This document shows, one piece after another, positions 1-5,032 of a DNA stretch of 5,608 nt. The stretch covers positions 1 to 5,608 of the forward strand of contig CAZOXZ010000159.1 of NCBI GenBank assembly GCA_964583865.1, written 5' to 3'. The stretch's first letter is position 1; each line of letters begins with the position of its first letter. The position numbers and the translations under genes were made by a program. Source of the stretch: DASSBG01 sp964583865 (lineage in GTDB: Bacteria; Pseudomonadota; Gammaproteobacteria; Xanthomonadales; Rhodanobacteraceae). The notes below the pieces were generated by a model. The model was not told where the DNA came from. It searched no databases and saw only the letters and a program-made list of their open reading frames with translations.

Positions 1-202
1 CGTTCTCAAAATGGCTGTGCCTCGCTCACATGGTTCCTACCGCCCAGGCTCCTGGAAGGATTTTGAAGATGCCGTCGTGATGGCTGCAGCCGAAAGTGCC
101 GCGTGTGATCTTGTTGTCACGCGTAATCTGCGCGACTTTCGTGGCGCCACAATGGATGTGTTGACGCCGGAGCAATGGCGGGTCGTCTACGGCCCCGAGT
201 AA
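1..202 (+). CDS. PIN-domain protein, C-terminal fragment (VapC-like; 5' end outside window)
   Basis: The visible reading frame is open to the left edge and ends in TAA at 200-202, so this is the 3' part of a gene that begins before the window. Counting from the Met at 11, it shows DFEDA (17-21), a small hydrophobic helix, DLVVTRN (33-39), RDF (41-43) and LTPEQW (51-56). This order is typical of the C-terminal half of PIN domains, where the Asp of FED and the Asp of the RDF block contribute to the acidic metal site of a ribonuclease. By family, the likely role is a VapC-type RNase toxin or related PIN protein. The antitoxin and N-terminal acidic residues would lie upstream, outside the window. 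The stretch before DFEDA (SHGSYRPGSW) is less familiar and could be an insertion or a sign of drift. The Met at 11 is probably internal, because a full PIN domain needs about 130 residues. The gene converges with the SDR gene and overlaps its 3' end. Confidence 0.72.
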   Translation, partial: VLKMAVPRSHGSYRPGSWKDFEDAVVMAAAESAACDLVVTRNLRDFRGATMDVLTPEQWRVVYGPE

Positions 203-1155
203 CCCTGTGCCCGGCACCAGGCGTCAAAGGCTTCGGTGGTGCTGTAGCGCGGCGTGTAGCCGAACTCGCTTTTCAGTCGGTTGTTGTCCAGCACCGGGCG
301 GTAACGCAGGAAGGCGACTTGTTCAGGGCCGTAGCGCGTCAGGCCGAATGGCTTCAGCAAGGCCAGGCCGGCCTTGACCAGCCAGGCGGGCAGGTGGATG
401 CAGGGCTTGCCCAGACGTGTAGCGATCTCGTCGATGGTCAAGGCCCCGTCGCCCGCCAGGTTCCAGGCGCCGCCGGCGTCGCTTTCAATGGCGCGCAGCA
501 GGGCACCGACGACATCCTGGTCGTGGATGAACACGAACGGGCTGGTGGCGCCACGGATGGCAAGAACACGTGGTCGCTTGAACATCGCCGTGATCTGGTT
601 GTCCACGGTCTCGCCCAGAATGGTGCTGATGCGCAGGATGACCTGCTTCAACTGCGGGTGCGAGCTTCGCCAGTCGGCCAGCATTTCTTCCACCAGGCGC
701 TTGTGCCAGGCGTAAGCAAAAGCCTTGTTGCCGCGCAAAGGGCAGTCCTCGGTGATCCAGGCCGGGTTGTCGGCGTGGTAGCCATAGGCCGCGCCACTGG
801 AGCTGACCACCAGCTTGCCAACGCCGGCTGCCGTGGCCGCCTCCAGGACGTTGCGCGTGCCTTCCACATCCACCGAATACAGGAACTCGCGTGTGGCGTG
901 CTTGTCCGGCGTGACGATGGATGCCAGATGCACCACCACGTCGATGGCGTGCTTTTGCAGCAACCCTGCAAGGTCCTTTGAGCGTACGTCGGCGACCTCG
1001 TAAGTGATGCCGTCCAGGCGTTTGCCGGCGGGAATATCGCGGATGTCGCTGGCCACAACCCGGCCGACAGGCACGCGCGCGTCCGTCAGTGCGCGAACCA
1101 GTTGTGTGCCGAGATAGCCGCCGGCACCGGTGATGAAAATATTGGGACCAGTCAC
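187..1155 (-). CDS. NAD(P)-dependent epimerase/dehydratase, extended SDR family
   Basis: This 322-residue protein is a complete extended short-chain dehydrogenase/reductase. The N-terminal Rossmann motif is TGAGGYLG (residues 9-16), with Asp37 after the second strand where an NAD-preferring enzyme holds the ribose. DVR follows at 56-58 and the HLAS loop at 76-79. The catalytic set is visible as the SSS segment (118-120) plus YAWHK (Tyr148, Lys152). The C-terminal third (about 170-322) is the substrate-binding part, with RxS at 175-177 and FVFIHDQDVV (207-216). The start is GTG at 1155; AAGGG (minus strand, 1170-1166) lies 10 nt ahead of it inside the end of the preceding gene. Only 6 bp separate it from that gene's TGA, so the two are almost certainly cotranscribed. 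By family it performs NAD(P)-dependent oxidation, reduction or epimerisation at a carbonyl or sugar carbon. The substrate cannot be told; from context it may reduce a carbonyl product of the neighbouring ThDP enzymes (inference). Its 3' end overlaps the convergent PIN gene by 16 bp. Confidence 0.9.
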   Translation of the reverse strand: MTGPNIFITGAGGYLGTQLVRALTDARVPVGRVVASDIRDIPAGKRLDGITYEVADVRSKDLAGLLQKHAIDVVVHLASIVTPDKHATREFLYSVDVEGTRNVLEAATAAGVGKLVVSSSGAAYGYHADNPAWITEDCPLRGNKAFAYAWHKRLVEEMLADWRSSHPQLKQVILRISTILGETVDNQITAMFKRPRVLAIRGATSPFVFIHDQDVVGALLRAIESDAGGAWNLAGDGALTIDEIATRLGKPCIHLPAWLVKAGLALLKPFGLTRYGPEQVAFLRYRPVLDNNRLKSEFGYTPRYSTTEAFDAWCRAQGYSGP

Positions 1156-1161
1156 CGGACG

Positions 1162-2913
1162 TCAGCCCTTGGGTGGTTCGTGCAATTTCTTGAAATGGAT
1201 CAGTCCGGGTGCCCACATGTGCTTCACCGGATCAACATCCACATGCACCACGGCGCAGCCGCCCGAATCGATGGCGCGCTGCAAGGCCGGCTTGATGTCC
1301 GCCGGATCGGCAACGCGTTCGCCGTAGGCGCCCATCGACTCGGCCAGCTTGTCGAAGCTGATCTCGCCTAGATCCGCCTTGATGGTTTCTTCCGGCGGCA
1401 GGCTCTTGCGCACAATGGTCTTCACCGGTTTCAGGGCGAACTGCTGGTTCATCTTCACCATGCCCCACTGCTTGTCGCACAACACCACGTAAACCACCCG
1501 TGCCTTCAGGCGCACGGCGGTCTCGATTTCTTGCGGATGGAAGCCGAAAGCGCCGTCGCCGGTGAGGCAGCACACCGGTCGGTCCGGCAACGCCATGGCC
1601 GCGCCGATGGCCTGGGCCATGCCGGCACCCAGCATGCCGAAATGAAACGTGGACAGGATGCGGTTGGGTACCATGGCGCGGTGGTAGAACATGGCCCAGA
1701 TAGTGGTATTGCCGCCGTCGGCCACCAGCACGCTGTCATCCGGAAATACCTCGTTGCAGGCCGCCGCCACGTGCGCCGTGTGCATGGGAACGCGCATGTC
1801 GGCGAGATCGCTGTCCCAGCCCTTGCGGTCCTTGCGCATGGCTTCGGCCAGCGCCTGCTTGCGTGCCTTGCGTGGTTCCAGGTCGATTTCGTTGCGTCGC
1901 TGGTCCAGGATCTCGGCCAGTTGTTCCAGGAACAACCTGACGTCCGCGCGCACCGCCAGGTTTACCGGCTTGTTGAGGCCCAGCGATTCGGCGTCGACTT
2001 CCACCTGGATGGTTTTCTGGCTTGCCGGATCGCGCCAGTAGGGCGGGCTGCCCCACCAGTCGGTTTCGCCCACGCGCGAGCCGAGGATCAACACGGTGTC
2101 TGATTCGTTGCGTACTTTGTGGTTCAACTTCACATGCGGCATGGGAATGGCCAATGCCGAGTCCTCGGGTAACACGCCGCGCGCGGCCCAACTGGTGGTG
2201 ACCGGTGCCTGCAGCAGCCGCGCCACCCGTGCCAGCGTGTCGAAGGCGTCGGCATGCACCACGCCGCTGCCGGCATGGATCATCGGTGCCTCGGCCGCCA
2301 GCAGCAGCTCCGCCGCGCGTTCCACCTCGTCCGCGCGCGGCGCAATGGGCGTGATGGTGCGGTAACGCGACGGCTCCGGGTAACTGGCCGGGCCATCGAA
2401 CTTGCCGTTCATGATGGTCTCTGGCACATCCAGATGCACCACGCCGGGACGGCCGTCGAAGCACCGGCGCAGGGCGGTGTGCGTGAGATCCTTCAGCCGG
2501 CCAAAGCCGGACACCGGCGCGCTCCATTTGGCGATGCGTCCGATGACGCCGCTCTGGTCAAAACACTGGTAGGCGCCCTTGTGCTCGGGGTACATGATGC
2601 CCGGCCGGCGCGCACTGGTGATGGCCAGCACGCGGTTGCCCTCGCCCTGTTCCACCACCAGTCCGGGCAGCAAGTTGGCCACGCCCGGCCCGTTGCTGGC
2701 CATGCACACGCCCAGCTTGCCGGTCAGGCGGGCATAGGCCCCGGCCATGTGCGCGGCGCTGGCTTCGTGCCGTGGAGTGACGATCTCGATGCCGAGCCGG
2801 TGCAGAGCCGAGTAAAAACCGAAATAAGTGCCGTCGATGATACCGAAAACCTTTTCGACACCCTCGCGCTGCAACATGCGCGCCAGCACTTCGCCACCGG
2901 TGATCTTCGCCAT
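1162..2913 (-). CDS. ThDP-dependent enzyme, acetolactate synthase/2-oxo acid decarboxylase superfamily (ThDP enzyme 1)
   Basis: This 583-residue protein has the full three-domain plan of the IlvB/PoxB/BFD superfamily. The PYR domain (about 1-170) has the cofactor-activating Glu50 in RHEASAA and the SNGPGVANLL loop (73-82). A central Rossmann-like domain (about 185-345) begins with HAGSGV (213-218). The PP domain (about 375-555) has GDG at 452-454, followed after 24 residues by Cys479-Asp480 where most relatives have Asn-Asn. The second position is a Mg2+ ligand; Asp is known there in catabolic acetolactate synthases, so metal binding is probably kept. The sequence continues as QWGMVKMNQQ, recalling the GMV-x-x-x-Q run of acetolactate synthases. 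The tail (565-576, HMWAPGLIHFKK) does not resemble the usual IlvB C-terminus. ATG at 2913 was chosen because GGGGGTGGG sits just upstream; a GTG at 2919 lies inside that G run and would have no room for a ribosome site. No small regulatory subunit gene is adjacent. It is likely a decarboxylase or carboligase with unknown substrate. Confidence 0.88.
   Translation of the reverse strand: MAKITGGEVLARMLQREGVEKVFGIIDGTYFGFYSALHRLGIEIVTPRHEASAAHMAGAYARLTGKLGVCMASNGPGVANLLPGLVVEQGEGNRVLAITSARRPGIMYPEHKGAYQCFDQSGVIGRIAKWSAPVSGFGRLKDLTHTALRRCFDGRPGVVHLDVPETIMNGKFDGPASYPEPSRYRTITPIAPRADEVERAAELLLAAEAPMIHAGSGVVHADAFDTLARVARLLQAPVTTSWAARGVLPEDSALAIPMPHVKLNHKVRNESDTVLILGSRVGETDWWGSPPYWRDPASQKTIQVEVDAESLGLNKPVNLAVRADVRLFLEQLAEILDQRRNEIDLEPRKARKQALAEAMRKDRKGWDSDLADMRVPMHTAHVAAACNEVFPDDSVLVADGGNTTIWAMFYHRAMVPNRILSTFHFGMLGAGMAQAIGAAMALPDRPVCCLTGDGAFGFHPQEIETAVRLKARVVYVVLCDKQWGMVKMNQQFALKPVKTIVRKSLPPEETIKADLGEISFDKLAESMGAYGERVADPADIKPALQRAIDSGGCAVVHVDVDPVKHMWAPGLIHFKKLHEPPKG
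1166..1170 (-). promoter_or_regulatory. Ribosome binding site deciding the GTG start of the SDR gene
   Basis: AAGGG on the minus strand lies within the end of the ThDP enzyme 1 gene, 10 nt upstream of the GTG at 1155. It supports that GTG, whose first residues lead directly into the Rossmann strand and TGxxGxxG motif. Confidence 0.6.
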
Positions 2914-2928
2914 GCCCACCCCCGCGTT

Positions 2929-2946
2929 CGACTGCCCAAGCAGTCG
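2929..2946. promoter_or_regulatory. Perfect 7-bp inverted repeat (4-nt loop) just upstream of ThDP enzyme 1
   Basis: CGACTGC (2929-2935) and GCAGTCG (2940-2946) are exact reverse complements separated by four bases. The dyad ends 15 nt before the ATG and directly abuts the G-rich ribosome site. It could be a repressor operator or a 5'-UTR hairpin that limits ribosome access. The sequence shows the symmetry directly; the role is inferred. Confidence 0.5.
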
Positions 2947-2960
2947 CCTGAAGAAAATTC

Positions 2961-2989
2961 ATCTTGGCATGCACGTCCGGCCCCGACAA
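2961..2989 (-). promoter_or_regulatory. Possible sigma70-type promoter for ThDP enzyme 1 and the SDR gene
   Basis: On the minus strand TTGTCG (2989-2984) is followed after exactly 17 bp by CAAGAT (2966-2961). The match to TTGACA/TATAAT is 4 of 6 and 3 of 6, including the important A2, A5 and T6 of the -10 box. A start near 2954 would place the 7-bp inverted repeat at about +8 to +25. Weak on sequence alone. Confidence 0.3.
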
Positions 2990-3031
2990 TGGTCGCGCTT
3001 GCCTTGACAGGGGGGCAAAACGGACAAGCAA

Positions 3032-3051
3032 GCTGGATTCCGGAAGCCAGC
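3032..3051. promoter_or_regulatory. 20-bp near-perfect palindrome, candidate regulator site
   Basis: The arms GCTGGATTCC (3032-3041) and GGAAGCCAGC (3042-3051) are reverse complements except for one pair, with no spacer. The core TTCCGGAA (3038-3045) is perfect. It lies about 43 bp upstream of the possible -35 box of ThDP enzyme 1, a usual place for an activator. It may instead be part of a dispersed CTGGATTCCGG-type repeat. Confidence 0.4.
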
Positions 3052-3094
3052 ACCGTTCGGGCCCTGCCGATTTTTCCGGGCAAGAGGCGCTGGG

Positions 3095-3124
3095 CCCCGG
3101 ATCTCCGCTTCGCTCCGTCCGGGG
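3095..3124. repeat. Hairpin-forming repeat, CCCCGGA stem
   Basis: CCCCGGA (3095-3101) and TCCGGGG (3118-3124) form a perfect 7-bp stem around a 16-base loop, followed by TGACCGG. From memory, intergenic elements with a CCCCGGA...TCCGGGGTGAC pattern recur in many proteobacterial genomes, so this is probably a REP-like dispersed element. No T run follows on either strand, which argues against a standard terminator. Confidence 0.5.
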
Positions 3125-3176
3125 TGACCGGAATCGCGTCATCTCCGGGGCGGTCGCGGCGGCTTGTGTTGCTGTT

Positions 3177-3282
3177 ACCCAGTCGTAGGTCGGGATCGCG
3201 TGCGACGTGAACCCGACACGCCATATCCGGTGTCGGGTCCGGCTTCGCCGGTCCCGACCTACGATGCTGCCGGCGACTGGGT
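3177..3282. repeat. Composite inverted-repeat element with internal hairpins (REP/MITE-like)
   Basis: An outer 12-bp perfect inverted repeat, CGTAGGTCGGGA (3184-3195) with TCCCGACCTACG (3252-3263), encloses two further perfect hairpins. These are ACCCGACAC/GTGTCGGGT (3211-3219 with 3230-3238) and CCGGC-TTC-GCCGG (3239-3251). Outside these, ACCCAGTCG (3177-3185) matches CGACTGGGT (3274-3282). Folded, this gives a multi-arm junction. There is no coding capacity. The GTAGGTCGGG ends resemble dispersed palindromic elements of Xanthomonadales and relatives (from memory). Copy number in the genome cannot be seen here. Confidence 0.6.
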
Positions 3283-3330
3283 GTGAATGGCCCGCGACGT
3301 GGCTATTGCAGCGCACCCGGACCAACCGAC

Positions 3331-3358
3331 GTTTCCCGTTTCCCTATTCCCGATTCCC
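3331..3358. repeat. Four tandem 7-bp repeats (GGGAATC type) downstream of ThDP enzyme 2
   Basis: Plus-strand units are GTTTCCC, GTTTCCC, TATTCCC and GATTCCC, head to tail without spacers, ending 6 bp before the TGA of ThDP enzyme 2. On the minus strand they read GGGAATC, GGGAATA, GGGAAAC, GGGAAAC. Runs of this heptamer are, from memory, common between genes in Xanthomonas and Lysobacter relatives. Function unknown. Confidence 0.6.
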
Positions 3359-3364
3359 CGCTCT

Positions 3365-5032
3365 TCAAGGCGCTATCTTGCGTTTCAATGCACGGGCCAC
3401 GGGCTGCGGCAGTTTCGGCAGAGCGCGCAAGGCCAGCGGCAGCATTCTGCGTTTGCGGGCGTCCAGGGATTCGGGGATGCGGGCATCGATGAGTTGTGGG
3501 CCGGGGGTGGCCAATGCCTTTTCCAGGGCCGCGCAGAAGGCGTCGCTGTTCTCGCAGGTGGTGCCGGGCACACCCATGCCTTCGCCCAGGCGGGCGAAGT
3601 CGATGGGTGGATGGGAAAGGTCGAGCTGGGATGCGGCTTTGTCGCCCACGCCGCTGGCTTCGGCACCGACGCGGTCGAGTTCCAGGTTCAGCACCGAGTA
3701 GGCGGCGTTGGAGCAGATGATGGCGGTGACGTTCAAGCCTTCGCGGGCCATGGTCCACAGGGCCTGGATGGTGTACATGGCCGTGCCGTCGCCGATGACG
3801 GCGATGACGGGCCGGTCGGGGCAGGCGATGGCCGCACCGACGGCATTCGGCAAGCCCTGGCCGATGGCGCCGCCGGTGAGTGCCAGCAGGTCGTGCGCCG
3901 GGCAGCCTGCGGTCATGGCGCCCAGCATCAGGCCGGAGGTGTTGGATTCGTCGACGAGAATGGCGTTGTCGGGCAGAAGGTGGCCGATGGCCTGGCAGAC
4001 TTTCTCCGCCGTCAGCGTACCGTCTTCCGGGCGCGGTGGACGCACTGCCTGCTGCAACGCCGGTTCGGCAGCGTTCGCGCCCATGTGCTTCACCAGCGCT
4101 TCGAGGCTGGCGACGGCATCCATGTCGGGCGAGGCCAGGGTGTGGACTTCGCACTTTTTCGGCACCAGGTAACTCGGCTTGCCGGGGTAGGCGAAAAAGC
4201 TCACCGGTGCCTTGGCGTCCACCAGCACCAGATGGCGGTAGGGCGCCAGTTGCGAGGTGGCCATCTCGGCCAGGTAGGCGATTTTTTCCACCGGTGGCAG
4301 GCCGGCGCCTCGGGTCAGGCGCGTGGGAAAGGTCTCGACGAAGAGCTTGGCGCCACTGGCCGCGGCCAGTTTGGTGGCTGCCATCAAGCCGGGTTTCAAG
4401 GTGGCTTGGCGGCCCAGCAGCAGGGCCGTTTTCTTGCCGGCCTTGAGCGCCGTGGCGACCTCGTCCAGCACGGTCTCGTCGGCCACCGGTGCGGCCGGCG
4501 GCGGCTCGGCTTGCGTGGCCTCGGCGCCCTGGCCCCAGGAGACATCCGCGGGCAGGATCAGCGTGGCCACCTGGTTGGGCTTGCTGCGGGCGGCGGTGAT
4601 GGCATCGGCGGCATCGCCGGGCAGCTCGGCCGTGGTTTGCGAAGTGCGCACGAAGCCGGGCGAGACGTTGCGCGCCACGGTTTCGATATCCGATTGCAAT
4701 TGCGCGTCGTACTGGACGTGCGTGGTGGCGTGGTCGCCGACGACGTTCACCACCGGCACCTTGCCTTTGCGTGCGTTGTGCAGATTGGCCAGGCCGTTGC
4801 CGAGACCGCAGCCCAGGTGCAGCAAGGTGGCGGCGGGCTTGCCCGCCATGCGCGCGTAGCCGTCGGCCGCGCCCGTAGCCACGCCCTCGAACAGCGCCAG
4901 CACGGCGCGCATGGCCGGCTCGCTGTCCAGCGCGGCGACGAAGTGCATTTCGCTGGTGCCGGGGTTGGTGAAGCAGACCTCGATGCCGGAGTCGACCAGG
5001 GTCTTGATGAGGGCGGTGGCGCCGTTGCTCAT
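3365..5032 (-). CDS. ThDP-dependent enzyme, benzoylformate decarboxylase/acetolactate synthase large subunit-like (ThDP enzyme 2)
   Basis: This 555-residue ThDP enzyme is only distantly similar to the other one in the window. The N-terminal PYR domain has NPGTSE (23-28), the catalytic Glu49 in FEGVATGAADGYAR, and LLHLGCGLGNG (70-80). The PP domain has GDGTAMYTIQALWT (414-427), a wording very close to GDGSANYSISALWT of Pseudomonas benzoylformate decarboxylase, then Ser441-Asn442 as the second metal motif. Compared with that enzyme from memory, His70 is kept as His72 and Ser26 becomes Thr26. An ungapped match around APV (275-277) puts Ala281 where the active-site His281 should be. Many genomes call this family 'acetolactate synthase large subunit', but no IlvN-type partner is present. 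The start ATG overlaps the preceding TGA as ATGA, with GAGG (5044-5041) 8 nt ahead, so translation is coupled to the hydroxy acid dehydrogenase. This suggests it uses the 2-oxo acid made by that enzyme, by decarboxylation or carboligation (inference). Confidence 0.88.
   Translation of the reverse strand: MSNGATALIKTLVDSGIEVCFTNPGTSEMHFVAALDSEPAMRAVLALFEGVATGAADGYARMAGKPAATLLHLGCGLGNGLANLHNARKGKVPVVNVVGDHATTHVQYDAQLQSDIETVARNVSPGFVRTSQTTAELPGDAADAITAARSKPNQVATLILPADVSWGQGAEATQAEPPPAAPVADETVLDEVATALKAGKKTALLLGRQATLKPGLMAATKLAAASGAKLFVETFPTRLTRGAGLPPVEKIAYLAEMATSQLAPYRHLVLVDAKAPVSFFAYPGKPSYLVPKKCEVHTLASPDMDAVASLEALVKHMGANAAEPALQQAVRPPRPEDGTLTAEKVCQAIGHLLPDNAILVDESNTSGLMLGAMTAGCPAHDLLALTGGAIGQGLPNAVGAAIACPDRPVIAVIGDGTAMYTIQALWTMAREGLNVTAIICSNAAYSVLNLELDRVGAEASGVGDKAASQLDLSHPPIDFARLGEGMGVPGTTCENSDAFCAALEKALATPGPQLIDARIPESLDARKRRMLPLALRALPKLPQPVARALKRKIAP

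Larger units (their letters stand above)
2914..3364. other. 451-bp intergenic region, palindrome-rich, no gene seen
   Basis: This gap separates the two minus-strand gene pairs. The open frames crossing it lack family motifs, and those on the minus strand are extensions of shadow frames. From left to right it holds a 14-bp hairpin stem ahead of ThDP enzyme 1, a weak sigma70-like promoter, a 20-bp near-perfect palindrome, a CCCCGGA/TCCGGGG hairpin, a composite 106-bp inverted repeat, and a heptamer tandem repeat next to the stop of ThDP enzyme 2. None of the hairpins is followed by a clear T run, so no intrinsic terminator is called. The region may be an operon interrupted by dispersed repeats, or two separately controlled units. 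Confidence 0.75.

Noticed and set aside
175..981. 268-residue plus-strand open frame opposite the SDR gene
   Set aside because: It is antisense to a gene with clear family motifs, has no recognisable domain, and its length is explained by high GC content.
2914..2919. GTG at 2919 as the start of ThDP enzyme 1
   Set aside because: The codon lies within the G-rich stretch that best serves as ribosome site for ATG 2913, and it adds only Met-Gly before the usual MAKITGGE-like N-terminus.
2254..3210. 318-residue plus-strand open frame across the start of ThDP enzyme 1 and the gap
   Set aside because: Low-complexity His/Arg/Gly/Ala-rich translation, no motif, and it runs through both coding DNA and palindromic repeats.
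3239..3251. CCGGC-TTC-GCCGG hairpin as an intrinsic terminator of the upstream unit
   Set aside because: No T run follows on either strand, and the hairpin is part of the larger nested inverted-repeat element.
2558..3325. 255-residue minus-strand open frame across the gap, hinting at a gene between the two ThDP enzymes
   Set aside because: It covers the inverted repeats and then overlaps the ThDP enzyme 1 gene out of phase; no conserved motif or ribosome site was found.
1162..5032. Naming the two ThDP genes as an ilv acetolactate synthase system
   Set aside because: Each is a large subunit-like protein, they are unlike each other, no IlvN/IlvC partner is visible, and active-site residues differ from biosynthetic enzymes.
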